NCBI GenBank assembly: GCA_947646915.1
Contig: CANSII010000009.1
Location: forward strand, 1-52,724
From: an uncultured Clostridium sp.
Lineage (GTDB): Bacteria > Bacillota > Clostridia > TANB77 > CAG-508
DNA: 52,724 nt
Direction of reading: 5' to 3'
Made by a program: the position numbers and the translations under genes
In this document: positions 34,036-42,547 of the stretch, one piece after another
Layout of the letters: every line of letters starts with the position of its first letter
How positions within the stretch are numbered: position 1 is the first letter of the stretch
Notes under the pieces: model-generated
The model's input: the letters and a program-made list of their open reading frames with translations, nothing else
Database searches by the model: none
Told to the model about the DNA's origin: nothing

Positions 34036-34896
34036 CTAGCTCGCTTTCTTCAATGTACTTAATTTTCTTTTTATTTGACTTGACAATTCCATTGTTTTAC
34101 TTGTAGTAACTATTACATTACTAATACCACCTGTGCCACCACCAAGCATAAATTCTTGTAGGAATTTAGGTGTTTTTATTGCCAATATTATTGCTGAAAT
34201 TCCAAACAGCATTTTTACATTTAATATTAAAATTATTGCTATTTTGCATAATATTATTTGTACTAATACCGTTAAAATGCTTTTAATTAGCTTTTCTGAA
34301 TATGACTTAAAAACTCCTCCATCAGGATTAACTAATCCTACACAAGCTAAAGGAAAACCGAGTTTTAATACAAACATTTCCAAAGCTCTCATTAAAAATT
34401 GTATATATAAAACAAACAATAAAATCAAAGCAATTAGGGCTACTATTGCTGTAAAAAGTCCTGAAGTTGCTATATTTGCAATAGCAGTAGTTAAAGAAAC
34501 ATTATCTTGAAAACTCATAGCTGTTAATATTGAGTTTCCAAAAGATTTAGCAATTTCTATAACCCAATCATACAATACAGCAAAACTAATAGCCACAACT
34601 ATTGCTCTTATAAAATATACAATATAAGTTAGGGGAGGAGTATCGCTTTCTCCATCAGTCCATAATATATACATATCAAACCCTTTTTTTAAGAATTTTA
34701 ATACTATTAAGGAAATAGCCAAACTTAAAATAAGAGTTTTTAATTGTGAGAAGTCTATTACAGTACTTCCAAAATTTGAAGTTATATAATTCTCAGCATT
34801 AAAGCACATATCAATCAGCCCATTAAAAGCAGAATTTATAACATTATCAGCACCTCCAATTATGCTAGTTATAAGTCCTGTTAAAATAGATTCCAA
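34036..34896 (-). CDS. VirB6/TrbL-like channel protein
   Basis: The 286-residue protein has at least five membrane helices (for example LILSLAISLIVLKFLKKGFD, FTAIVALIALILLFVLYIQF, CVGLVNPDGG before an inner helix) and a basic end with GGGTGG and SQIKRKLSTLKKAS. It fits the VirB6/TrbL inner-membrane channel of clostridial ICEs (CD1112-like). The TTG at 34896 has AGGAGG six bases upstream. The position between VirB2 and the small two-span protein is typical. Confidence 0.88.
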   Translation of the reverse strand: MESILTGLITSIIGGADNVINSAFNGLIDMCFNAENYITSNFGSTVIDFSQLKTLILSLAISLIVLKFLKKGFDMYILWTDGESDTPPLTYIVYFIRAIVVAISFAVLYDWVIEIAKSFGNSILTAMSFQDNVSLTTAIANIATSGLFTAIVALIALILLFVLYIQFLMRALEMFVLKLGFPLACVGLVNPDGGVFKSYSEKLIKSILTVLVQIILCKIAIILILNVKMLFGISAIILAIKTPKFLQEFMLGGGTGGISNVIVTTSKTMELSSQIKRKLSTLKKAS

Positions 34897-34910
34897 TTTT
34901 AGCCTCCTTA

Positions 34911-35261
34911 TTATTTATAGTAACCTATAATTAAGTTTATAAGTCCACTTGCTACAATTACCCCAACACAGCAAATTATTGCTATTTTTATTCTAGAGTC
35001 CCATCTTTTACCGTCCATTTCATCACTTGATGATTTTCTTAGTAAGTAATATCCAATAAGTAATACTGTTAAAACAGGAGCTAGTATTAATAGCCAATTA
35101 GTTAAGTCGCCTATTAGGTTTTGAGTTCCTGTTGCAATTTTGCTGTCTGAAACACTTGCGAAACAAGTATTTGTGCAAAAGAAAAGACTTGTTGAAACAA
35201 GTCCTACTTTTCCTATTTTTTCTAATAATTTTTTTGTTCTTTTTATTATTTTCTCTTTCAT
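34911..35261 (-). CDS. VirB2/TrbC-like pilin or Maff2-type protein
   Basis: The 116-residue protein starts at ATG 35261 (MKEKIIKRTKKLLEKIG), with AAAGGA upstream; longer readings run into VirD4. It has a signal peptide ending near CFASVSD, and two helices (LLILAPVLTVLLIGYYLL; IAIICCVGVIVASGLINLIIGYY) split by a charged loop, the topology of VirB2/TrbC pilins. It probably forms or lines the mating channel. Confidence 0.85.
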   Translation of the reverse strand: MKEKIIKRTKKLLEKIGKVGLVSTSLFFCTNTCFASVSDSKIATGTQNLIGDLTNWLLILAPVLTVLLIGYYLLRKSSSDEMDGKRWDSRIKIAIICCVGVIVASGLINLIIGYYK

Positions 35262-35277
35262 ACATAAAATTTCCTTT

Positions 35278-37080
35278 CTATTTATAATAATTCCAAATTC
35301 CCCATAATTTGATTTTTTCTTCATCTCTCTGAGGTCTTGCTAGTTGTCTTTTTAACCTTAATACTCTGTTTTCTTCTTCATTACCCATACCATATAATTT
35401 ATTGAATTTCCAACAGGATATATCAGGCAATTTTGTAATAGCAGGGAATAGACCTGCTTGAATAACTAAAACATAAGGTCGTTCTATCCTTGTGATTTCA
35501 TCTTCTGTTAGTAGTGGTCTGCTAATTAAATTCATAGATTCTGAGTTGTTTCCATTTGAATACCTACTATAACTACTTGATTTGCTATAACTTGAAGTAG
35601 AATAACAGCCAAGTTTTTTAGAAATTATATTAGCTGTTTCATAGCTTGCAGTTTTAAGGTATATCCAAGTTTGACAGTTATCCCTTATATTCTCAGATAT
35701 ATCTTTTCCGTATTTATTGTCTAGTTGAGAAAAACTTTGTAAAAACAAGTTAAACCTAATTCGCCTTCCTCCTGCAACAGTAAGCATATTGCTAAAAGAG
35801 GGAATAGTAGTAAAATTTCCAAATTCATCTAATACATAGTTTACCCTAACTTTTAACTCTCCACCTCTGCTATCAGCACTTTCAACAAGTGCAACATAGT
35901 TTTGATATACGAAAAGACTTGCAATAGAATAATATGTTGTTTTTTCATCAGAAACAATAAGGTATATAGCTGTTTTTTGCTCTCCTAAAACTTTTAAATC
36001 AAAATCGCTAGTATAAGACATTCCATAAACACTTTGATTAGTAAATAGCTTTAAGGTTGCTAATGCTGAAGTAAAGAAAGAGCCTCTTGTTTTTTCAGGA
36101 GCAATTCTAGCAATGCTAAATATTTTACTTGAAGGATGATCAGGGGATAGATTTTCAATATATTTATTTAATGGCATTGTTTGAGCTTTAGTTAAACACA
36201 TTTCAGCAATGAAAGAAAATACATTTGTAAGATTTTGATATTCAGGGTGTTCTCTATTGTCAAAAACAACACTCATTATTGCACCTGCAATAACTGACAT
36301 TTCGCCATCTTTCCAAATTTTCTCCATCTTTGTTTCCTCATCGCCAACTAAACTTTGTGTAATGTCCCAAGCATATTCTTCAGCTTTTCTAAAATCTCCT
36401 CTATTTACAGCATCAATAACAGGTTGTAAGTAATTATACCTATCACTTTTTTTAGGATTTTTAAAATCTATTGCAATCACTTTATATCCAAGACTTTTTA
36501 AATAATCTGAAGTGTATTCAAATAATTCCGATTTAGGATCTGAAATTATCATACTTTCGCCTGCTAGTGCTAAATTTCCTATTGTTTGTAAAACTATACT
36601 TCTTGTTTTTCCTGATCGTGTTGCTCCAACAACTAAAGTGTGTATATTGTCGTTTATATAATACATTTTTTCTTTTTCTCGCTTTTTATCGTATCCAACA
36701 ATAACTCCACCACTTTTAAATTGCTCAGTTTTATCAGTTAGAATATTGCTCTTGAAATATTTTTGATATTCTTTCTTAGTAAGCCATCTAGCTGTTCCAT
36801 ATTGACCTTGTCCCACTCTTGCTGGAGTCTTTATTTTATCTGTTACATTAACAGTTCCACTTTGATAAACATTCCTACTTCCAATTCCAAATACAGCAAT
36901 TATAATAATTTCAATTAGAAAATATATAAGAAAAAATAGTAGTAAAACTTGCTTATTTACTACTATTTCAGAATATGTTATATGTGATAATTGTGTATGT
37001 ATAAATCTCGTAAAAAATATAGTAAGTGGTATATTTATAATTGATAAAATTAAAATAATAGTAAATTTTCTTCTATTCAT
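35278..37080 (-). CDS. VirD4/TraG-type coupling protein
   Basis: The 600-residue protein has two N-terminal membrane helices and the coupling-ATPase pattern: GATRSGKTRSIVLQT (Walker A), MIISDPKSELFEYTSDYLKSLGY, VNYVLDEFGNFTTIP (Walker B), GRRIRFNLFLQSFSQLD and SRPLLTEDEI. It brings the relaxase-DNA complex to the channel. The order and sequence suit CD1115-like coupling proteins. Its ATG overlaps the DUF3846 stop, with AAGGAG upstream. Confidence 0.97.
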   Translation of the reverse strand: MNRRKFTIILILSIINIPLTIFFTRFIHTQLSHITYSEIVVNKQVLLLFFLIYFLIEIIIIAVFGIGSRNVYQSGTVNVTDKIKTPARVGQGQYGTARWLTKKEYQKYFKSNILTDKTEQFKSGGVIVGYDKKREKEKMYYINDNIHTLVVGATRSGKTRSIVLQTIGNLALAGESMIISDPKSELFEYTSDYLKSLGYKVIAIDFKNPKKSDRYNYLQPVIDAVNRGDFRKAEEYAWDITQSLVGDEETKMEKIWKDGEMSVIAGAIMSVVFDNREHPEYQNLTNVFSFIAEMCLTKAQTMPLNKYIENLSPDHPSSKIFSIARIAPEKTRGSFFTSALATLKLFTNQSVYGMSYTSDFDLKVLGEQKTAIYLIVSDEKTTYYSIASLFVYQNYVALVESADSRGGELKVRVNYVLDEFGNFTTIPSFSNMLTVAGGRRIRFNLFLQSFSQLDNKYGKDISENIRDNCQTWIYLKTASYETANIISKKLGCYSTSSYSKSSSYSRYSNGNNSESMNLISRPLLTEDEITRIERPYVLVIQAGLFPAITKLPDISCWKFNKLYGMGNEEENRVLRLKRQLARPQRDEEKIKLWGIWNYYK

Positions 37081-37436
37081 TCAATTTCTTCTCCTTCTTC
37101 TAATTGTAATTCTTGCTCTAGTGCAAGTTTTTGTGAATACTCTTGTATTTGTTCTTCTGTTAAATCCTTAAAGTCCTGATTTTTGTTATCATTACCTGTA
37201 ATAATAAAAGTTCCTCTAATATTCAAACCATCTAATACTCTATTTATCGGCAATAATTTTTTGAAAGCCTCTAAATCATATACAATAAGTACATCTTTAT
37301 ATTTAATCACTTCTATTTGTTCATTTCCTACTATTTTTCTAAGTGTTTCAAGTCTGTTAGGTATTCTTTTTAATTCAGGATTTTTATTATCTTCAATTAT
37401 CAGAACATACATATTTTGTTTTTCAATTATTACCAC
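37077..37436 (-). CDS. DUF3846 domain protein
   Basis: The 119-residue frame matches DUF3846 (LKRIPNRLETLRKIVGNEQIEVI, DVLIVYD, NIRGTFIITGNDNKNQDFKDLTEEQI), a small domain common in ICEs and also present at the C-terminus of the ArdA protein here. The start is unclear. The GTG at 37436 overlaps its own ribosome site; AGGAGG has normal spacing only to ATA/ATT codons (37430-37425); the ATG at 37412 (MYVLIIED) lacks a close site. It lies between relaxase and coupling protein, so it is probably an adapter or regulator of transfer. Confidence 0.8.
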   Translation of the reverse strand: MVIIEKQNMYVLIIEDNKNPELKRIPNRLETLRKIVGNEQIEVIKYKDVLIVYDLEAFKKLLPINRVLDGLNIRGTFIITGNDNKNQDFKDLTEEQIQEYSQKLALEQELQLEEGEEIE

Positions 37437-37439
37437 CTC

Positions 37440-38387
37440 CTAAAGTTCCATATCATCCTCCTGTTCTAAGCTGTAATGATTCTCCATCCAATATTGCTTT
37501 TTAGCACTATCACTCAAACTACTTAAATTCTTTTCATATTCATTTTGATTATTTTGCTTAAATTGTTGAATAATGCTTGCAAGACTAGATGATATATTAA
37601 TATATCTTTGAGTTTCTTGTTGCTTTTTTACTCCTTTAATTTTTGTTATAGATTTTTCTTTAAAATACTTTTCCATATTTTCTTTTAAGTACTTTTCGTT
37701 GTGTAATTTTCTATCTCTGCATTTATAACCTGAAGGGGTTGTATATGTTATATTTTTTCTTTCCTTAGTCCAAGTTACTTTATATCCGAGTGAATTCATA
37801 ATTTTAAAAAACTCGTGCTTATTTGTTGCTTTTTCCATTGCTAAGTCAATATTTTTTTCAAGTGTTTCCTTCCAACTAATACCCTTTTGTTTAGCTTTAT
37901 ATTCATTAATTTTTATATCATCAACTTTTGAACTCTCTTGTGTAACAGATAAGCCATATTGCATACATAATTTATTTGAGTATTGTTTAAGTCTTTCAAG
38001 ATCCTTCTGCGAAAATTGTATTTTCTTTCCTGTTTCAAAATTAACAGAATTTACTACAAAATGCGAATGTATATGTTCAGTATCTTGATGAGTTGCAACT
38101 ACTACTTGAAAACCATTAAAAAATTCATTAGCCATTTTTATTGCTATTTCGTGTGCTGTTTCATAAGTTAGGTTATCTTCAGGATTAAAAGATTGAATAA
38201 AATGTAATTTTTCTCTGCCTCCAAGTTTTCCATACATATTTTTAACTGTCATCATTTCTTCGTAAGCATTTTCGCTAGTACAGTCTTTTCCTGTAATTAG
38301 CTTGTTGTTTGTTTTCTCTTCTTTACATATATAATCAATAGTCTTTTTTAGACTGTTTTTGTTATTAATAAATTTAATGATTGCCAT
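37440..38387 (-). CDS. Relaxase (MOBP type)
   Basis: The 315-residue protein has the relaxase pattern: AIIKFINNKNSLKKTIDYI, then HFIQSFNPEDNL and the metal-binding HIHSHFVVNSVN (HxHxH). The catalytic Tyr is probably Tyr18 in KTIDYI. It would nick oriT just upstream of mobC and be piloted through the channel. The C-terminus EDDMEL is like those of three nearby proteins (EMEF/EMEM), possibly a secretion signal. It overlaps mobC by 40 bp in another frame. Confidence 0.93.
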   Translation of the reverse strand: MAIIKFINNKNSLKKTIDYICKEEKTNNKLITGKDCTSENAYEEMMTVKNMYGKLGGREKLHFIQSFNPEDNLTYETAHEIAIKMANEFFNGFQVVVATHQDTEHIHSHFVVNSVNFETGKKIQFSQKDLERLKQYSNKLCMQYGLSVTQESSKVDDIKINEYKAKQKGISWKETLEKNIDLAMEKATNKHEFFKIMNSLGYKVTWTKERKNITYTTPSGYKCRDRKLHNEKYLKENMEKYFKEKSITKIKGVKKQQETQRYINISSSLASIIQQFKQNNQNEYEKNLSSLSDSAKKQYWMENHYSLEQEDDMEL

Positions 38388-38656
38388 ATTTGACTTAACT
38401 CCTTTTTTGTTCCTTCTAAATCAACACAAGTAATTCTTCCTTGATTAACTTTTTTTGTAAGCTGATTAACATTGTTACCTAGTTTCCTTAATTGTGTAAC
38501 TAATTTTTCTATATCATTATAAATAACTATTTCTTGCTCTGTTGCAGACTTTATTACATAATCTGAAATTGTTGTTTTAGCTTTTATGCTATTATTAACA
38601 ATTTTTGTTTTTTCTTCAGGAGTAAGCCTTATTTCGATTCTCTCTGTTTTTTTCAA
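38348..38656 (-). CDS. mobC: MobC-like relaxosome protein
   Basis: The 102-residue protein is a ribbon-helix-helix-type accessory factor: KKTERIEIRLTPEEKTKIVNNSIKA, TTISDYVIKSA, LVTQLRKLGNNVNQLTKKVNQG. The TTG at 38656 is favoured because AAAGGAG is five bases upstream; the ATG at 38707 has no ribosome site and lies in the oriT hairpins. MobC opens oriT for the relaxase, whose gene overlaps it. Confidence 0.88.
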   Translation of the reverse strand: MKKTERIEIRLTPEEKTKIVNNSIKAKTTISDYVIKSATEQEIVIYNDIEKLVTQLRKLGNNVNQLTKKVNQGRITCVDLEGTKKELSQIWQSLNLLITKTV

Positions 38657-38691
38657 CTGTTCTCCTTTCTGCCTAATTTGATGAAGGGTTT

Positions 38692-38754
38692 GGGAAGGCT
38701 TTCCCATATATCAAGAAAAGTTATACTTTTCGTTCTATTTGTAAGTACAAATAG
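38692..38754. other. Putative origin of transfer (oriT)
   Basis: Three perfect inverted repeats in 63 bp sit upstream of mobC-relaxase: GGGAA-N4-TTCCC (38692-38705), GAAAAGT-TAT-ACTTTTC (38715-38731) and CTATTTGTA-AG-TACAAATAG (38735-38754). No gene covers them. Such hairpins beside mobC are usual in MOBP oriT regions; the nick site cannot be set from sequence alone. Confidence 0.6.
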
Positions 38755-38768
38755 GAATCTTGCTTAAC

Positions 38769-39656
38769 TTACTCGCTATCGCTCGTAAAGTAATCTTCTA
38801 GTAATTTCATTAATAAGTCGTTAAATTCTTTATCTGAATTAAACCTATTTTTATATGCTTTTATTATTTTTTTATCAACTTTGCCTGTAAATTTTGGCTC
38901 AACAACTTTTTGATTCTTCAAAATCTTTAAAACTATTTCATAAGTAATAGAATTTTTCTTTATTCTTATTTTTTGTGCTTGTGCTAAGTTTAGTTTTATT
39001 TTTTCATCATCTATAACTTGATTAACAATCTCTTGTTCCTCTTGTGATAAATAAGATAATTCAACACCTGCTTTTATAGACAAATTTTCATTATTTACTT
39101 TTTCTTGAATAGGTTTTATTAATTCTGTAAGTCTTATATATCTATAAATTTGTGCTGTGCTTTCAGAATTCTCCTCAGGAGAATTTTCGTTATACTCATT
39201 GATATTAGTAATATTAGGGTTATTTTTTAATATTTCCGTTTTCATTTTATAAGCATAACCCTTTTCAACAGGTGGGATTCTATCTCTATTACATAAGTTA
39301 GTATCTATCATTATCAGAGTAGCTTTATTGTCATCACAATCCACAGTTTGAGCAGGAATTGTGGAAAAACCTAGTTCTCTACAACATTCAACTCTATTAT
39401 GTCCTGAAATAATTTCATATTGTCCATCCTTTAATGGTCGTACAATTATAGGTACTAAAACTCCATTTTCTTTTATACTCTCCAATACTTCTTGCTTTTT
39501 AATTTCGTTATACATAGAAAAAGGTTGCCTTTTTCTAAAAGCAACCAATTTATTTAATTCTATATTTAAAATTTCATTTTTCTTGATATTTTCTTCAACC
39601 TTTTTAGGCTCATTATCTACTATAAATTTATTTCGTACTTGTTCTAAACTATTCAA
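38769..39656 (-). CDS. ParB/Spo0J N-domain protein
   Basis: The 295-residue protein has the ParB N-terminal nuclease/CTPase-type domain: LVAFRKRQPFSMYNEIKKQEVLESIKENGVLVPIIVRP, GQYEIISGHNRVECCRELGF and a KorB-like helical part with ENLSIKAGVELSYLSQ. No ParA partner is seen. ICE ParB-like proteins may hold the element in the cell or regulate transfer. The TTG at 39656 has GGAG eight bases upstream, supplied by the end of the preceding gene. A 17-bp palindrome lies inside the gene (39168-39184). Confidence 0.87.
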   Translation of the reverse strand: MNSLEQVRNKFIVDNEPKKVEENIKKNEILNIELNKLVAFRKRQPFSMYNEIKKQEVLESIKENGVLVPIIVRPLKDGQYEIISGHNRVECCRELGFSTIPAQTVDCDDNKATLIMIDTNLCNRDRIPPVEKGYAYKMKTEILKNNPNITNINEYNENSPEENSESTAQIYRYIRLTELIKPIQEKVNNENLSIKAGVELSYLSQEEQEIVNQVIDDEKIKLNLAQAQKIRIKKNSITYEIVLKILKNQKVVEPKFTGKVDKKIIKAYKNRFNSDKEFNDLLMKLLEDYFTSDSE

Positions 39657-39658
39657 TT

Positions 39659-40075
39659 TTACATCTCCATTTCTAAATCTAATTCATTATTAAATTGTTC
39701 TATTTTATTTATAGCCTCAAATATATCAGTTTTTGAATTTATTTCTAGTTGAGGAATAGCCGTATTTTGTAAATTGTTATATACAAAAAAAGTCCCATTT
39801 AAGGGATCAAGTATTATAGCATAATAATTTACATTCTTTTTCTTTAATTCTTGATTTGTTTCATTCCATACAATAATATCATCTGAACTTATATTGTCTT
39901 TTGCTATATATAACATATTATCTAATTGCTTTATAAATAATGGATTTCTGAAAATATTATCTTCAGCTAATTCTGTATAATTATTAACAATATAGTTGTA
40001 TAAATAGCTTTCATCTGATATAGCTTGTAGTAATTTTAAATCTTTATCTTTTATAAATAATCTAATATTTTTCAA
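39659..40075 (-). CDS. Unknown protein with EMEM tail
   Basis: The 138-residue acidic protein (LFIKDKDLKLLQAISDESYLYNYIVNNYTELA, YYAIILDPLNGTFFVYNNLQ) has no recognised family. It starts at TTG 40075, with GGAG at the previous stop. Its C-terminus LDLEMEM resembles those of RadC, ArdA and relaxase in the same operon. The codons ATGGAG in that tail also supply the ribosome site of parB. Confidence 0.7.
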   Translation of the reverse strand: MKNIRLFIKDKDLKLLQAISDESYLYNYIVNNYTELAEDNIFRNPLFIKQLDNMLYIAKDNISSDDIIVWNETNQELKKKNVNYYAIILDPLNGTFFVYNNLQNTAIPQLEINSKTDIFEAINKIEQFNNELDLEMEM

Positions 40076-40084
40076 TAATTACTC

Positions 40085-40651
40085 CTAAAATTCCATTTCA
40101 TCGCTTTGCTCTAATTCATTATTATTTTGAGCAGTCATATTATTTAATTCTTGTTTTAATCTGTTGTTTTCTTCAATTAAAATAGTCTTTTCAACAAATT
40201 TAATATCATTATTTGTATAATCCTTATTTATTTGTTTTTCCTGCATCATACTAACATAGCCTTGCTCAGTTACAATTATATGATCTAATAATTGTATATT
40301 AAATATTCCTAGAAATTTGTTTATTTTATTCGTAAAGTCTATGTCTGTATTACTAGCCTTTAATGTATTTGAAGGATGGTTATGTACTAAGATAACCTTG
40401 TCATTTGCAGACATTAAAGTTATTTTTAATATATCTTTTGAATTTATTGAAATATTGTCAGAACTTCCAACTCCAACTAAATTTACATTTCTTAAATTGT
40501 TTCCTCTGTCTAATCCTAAAAGTAATAAGTGTTCTTGAATACCATCTTTTATATTCTGAACTGCATTTAATTTATAGACATCATCAGAAGTTACTATTTT
40601 AATTTCATTTTCTATATCTGTTTTAGGCTTTTTTGTGATTTCAACTTCCAT
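40085..40651 (-). CDS. RadC/JAB-domain protein
   Basis: The 188-residue protein has a RadC-type JAMM domain: EHLLLLGLDRGNNLRNVNLVGVGSS, SANDKVILVHNHPSNTLKASNTD (zinc HxHPS...D), LLDHIIVTEQGYVSM. The N-terminal helix-hairpin-helix of housekeeping RadC is absent, and a C-terminal coiled coil (EENNRLKQELNNMTAQ) ends in DEMEF. Such short RadC proteins are common in ICEs; their function is unproven. The ATG at 40651 uses GGAG encoded in the end of ardA. Confidence 0.9.
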   Translation of the reverse strand: MEVEITKKPKTDIENEIKIVTSDDVYKLNAVQNIKDGIQEHLLLLGLDRGNNLRNVNLVGVGSSDNISINSKDILKITLMSANDKVILVHNHPSNTLKASNTDIDFTNKINKFLGIFNIQLLDHIIVTEQGYVSMMQEKQINKDYTNNDIKFVEKTILIEENNRLKQELNNMTAQNNNELEQSDEMEF

Positions 40652-40653
40652 AT

Positions 40654-41670
40654 TTAAAACTCCATTTCCTCAGTTTCTTCAACCTCTTGTATTTCTTCTA
40701 AAATAATTGTCCTATCCTGTAAATCTTTTTTTATTTCTTCACTTTGACTATCTTCAATAGATTTAAAGTCTGAATTTTCGTAATCATCTCCAACTATAAA
40801 ACAATTTCCTGCAATATAATCATAATCAAATTGTAGGTTAGGTTTTAAGTTTGTAATCTTGCCTTCTTCATTACATATAAGAAGTAAATTGTCTTTATAT
40901 GGAACAACTTCAATTAGTCCTCCAACTAATTTTTGTTTTGCCTCTAATGTATCATCAATTTCCATTACAACAGGATCTTTTCCAATTTCTTTATAAATGA
41001 TTTTTAATTTTTGATTTTCAACTATTTCTTCATCAGATAATTCTTCTTTAATTTCTTCAGAAGAATATAAGTGTAAATCAACGGCATTTGTTTCAGATCT
41101 ATCAATATAACCTTCATCAAAAAGTTCAACATAACCTGACAAATCATCTTCGTTTCCGTATGCCTCATAATCAAAATAGTTTTCTATATTATGTTTTTGT
41201 AATAATTCAGTTAGTCCCATCATTTCAGCTTTTTGCATACCGTATTTTGCTTCTTTTGATAATGTGTCATTTTCTATACCGTATGTATAATAAGGGATTC
41301 TATCTTCTTGTAGCATTATATTGATTATTTCCTCTATATCATCAGTATTTTCACATTCTATATATGCCTCAACAGCCTCCATATTTGTAACTCTTTCAGA
41401 GGCTTTCGCTAGTAAATTAAGCATATTTAAGTTACTGTATTCACTTACTTTAATAGGTAGATCCGTTTCATAATCATTAATCATATATTCTTCGTAGCAT
41501 ATTCCATTTTTAGCAAGTGATTCATCTACTTCTTTTTGTGTTAGTTGTAATCCAACTTTTTCTCTTAAAAAGTTTTCAAGCTCTTTATCTGTTACAGGCA
41601 AACTTAACCATTCTCCGACTAACTCGCCTTCATTATATTTGCCTAAATTTCCAATCCATACATTAAGCAT
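40654..41670 (-). CDS. ardA: ArdA antirestriction protein fused to DUF3846
   Basis: The 338-residue protein starts with an ArdA domain (about 1-195: VWIGNLGKYNEGELVGEWLSLP, GICYEEYMINDYETDLP, FDYEAYGNEDDLSGYVELFDEGYI). ArdA mimics B-form DNA and blocks type I restriction enzymes. The C-terminal domain (about 215-310: KLKIIYKEIGKDPVVMEI, GNCFIVGDDYENSDF) looks like DUF3846, also encoded alone at 37077. The end TEEMEF matches RadC and the relaxase. A terminator lies upstream, so expression may depend on readthrough. The start has AAGGAGA. Confidence 0.88.
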   Translation of the reverse strand: MLNVWIGNLGKYNEGELVGEWLSLPVTDKELENFLREKVGLQLTQKEVDESLAKNGICYEEYMINDYETDLPIKVSEYSNLNMLNLLAKASERVTNMEAVEAYIECENTDDIEEIINIMLQEDRIPYYTYGIENDTLSKEAKYGMQKAEMMGLTELLQKHNIENYFDYEAYGNEDDLSGYVELFDEGYIDRSETNAVDLHLYSSEEIKEELSDEEIVENQKLKIIYKEIGKDPVVMEIDDTLEAKQKLVGGLIEVVPYKDNLLLICNEEGKITNLKPNLQFDYDYIAGNCFIVGDDYENSDFKSIEDSQSEEIKKDLQDRTIILEEIQEVEETEEMEF

Positions 41671-41694
41671 AAAAATTCTCCTTCCATAAAAAAA

Positions 41695-41717
41695 GAGCTA
41701 GTCGTAATAACTAACTC
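41695..41717 (-). terminator. Terminator between tnpV and ardA
   Basis: GAGTTAG pairs with CTAGCTC (one mismatch) on the minus strand, followed by seven Ts, 25 bp before the ardA start. Confidence 0.75.
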
Positions 41718-41722
41718 AATTC

Positions 41723-41998
41723 TTATATTTTTTGTAAAATGTCTTTCATTAAAACTTCATCAACTAAACCATCTATCATTTGTTGATATTTAGCAAGTAC
41801 CGATATTTCGTGTGTATCAGGAGCTTTATGTTTTTCTTTTAGTTGTTTTTCCGTATTCTCCTTTAATTCTAAAATATACTTTTCTCGTTCAAATATCTTA
41901 ATGTCAAGCTGTCCTGTAAGTTCTAATTCTTGTTTTCTATATGGATAATTCTGTTCCATATTTTTTAAAATCATTTCTCCGTATTTACCAAAAATCAA
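41723..41998 (-). CDS. TnpV-like protein
   Basis: The 91-residue helical protein (LIFGKYGEMILKNMEQNYPYRKQELELTGQLDIKIF, LAKYQQMIDGLVDEVLMKDIL) follows the TnpV pattern GKYG-x-RYLEEHRP. The start is the TTG at 41998, with GGAGG eight bases upstream; the TTG at 42013 overlaps that site. TnpV is a small protein of unknown function in Tn4451/CTn-like elements. A terminator follows. Confidence 0.7.
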   Translation of the reverse strand: MIFGKYGEMILKNMEQNYPYRKQELELTGQLDIKIFEREKYILELKENTEKQLKEKHKAPDTHEISVLAKYQQMIDGLVDEVLMKDILQKI

Positions 41999-42058
41999 TG
42001 TAACCACCTCCAATTAATAAGAAAGAAAAAAGAGGTAGTCTTTTATTCTTTCTAAATA

Positions 42059-42388
42059 CTATCCCTTAGGTATTTCTGTTTTATAAGATAGTACAGTTCC
42101 TTCTTTAAGTCCTAATTTATATGCCTCTAAAATTTCGTGATTTTTTAATATTCCTTCAAGTCTGAATAATTTATCTATTGCCTCTTTATCTTTCTGTGTT
42201 AAATTAGGTTTTTTCTTATTCTCTATAAAAGCTGTAACATTAGGGTATTCATCCTTTAATTTATGTATTTCATCTTCAACTTTCTTATACTTTTTATTTT
42301 TCTTTAAAACTTTTTCAACATATTCATCAAAGTATTCAGTAAAATCATCAATACAATAGTCTAAATAACCTTCAATTAATTTACTCAT
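42059..42388 (-). CDS. Unknown ICE protein
   Basis: The 109-residue helical protein (MSKLIEGYLDYCIDDFTEYFDEYVEKVLKKNKKY, LFRLEGILKNHEILEAYKLGLKEG) begins the long transfer operon, directly after ICE promoter copy E. Similar small proteins lead transfer operons in related elements, but I recognise no function. The ATG at 42388 has AAGGAGGG. Confidence 0.75.
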   Translation of the reverse strand: MSKLIEGYLDYCIDDFTEYFDEYVEKVLKKNKKYKKVEDEIHKLKDEYPNVTAFIENKKKPNLTQKDKEAIDKLFRLEGILKNHEILEAYKLGLKEGTVLSYKTEIPKG

Positions 42389-42410
42389 TTTATTTTCCCT
42401 CCTTGAAGGT

Positions 42411-42443
42411 ATTATACTATATTACATTAAAAAAACAAAACCC
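42411..42443 (-). promoter_or_regulatory. ICE-type promoter of the transfer operon (copy E)
   Basis: GGGTTTTGT (42443-42435) and TATAAT (42416-42411) on the minus strand, with the same spacing as at 9286-9318. It precedes the gene at 42388 and so the conjugation operon. Confidence 0.7.
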
Positions 42444-42451
42444 AAACAAAA

Positions 42452-42493
42452 AGAAATACATAAGAAAAAGGGGGAAAAGCCTTATGTATTTCT
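42452..42493 (-). terminator. Terminator of the excisionase-like gene
   Basis: AGAAATACATAAG (42452-42464) and CTTATGTATTTCT (42481-42493) are perfect inverted copies, followed by TTTTTG on the minus strand. Confidence 0.8.
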
Positions 42494-42547
42494 AATCATT
42501 TCATTATACACATTATAACAGTTATTTTGTCAAGTTCAATAAAAACT

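Noticed and set aside
39168..39184. Palindrome ATTCTCCT-C-AGGAGAAT inside parB as a parS site
   Set aside because: It does not resemble the usual parS sequence and its inside-gene position fits codon use; binding would have to be shown.
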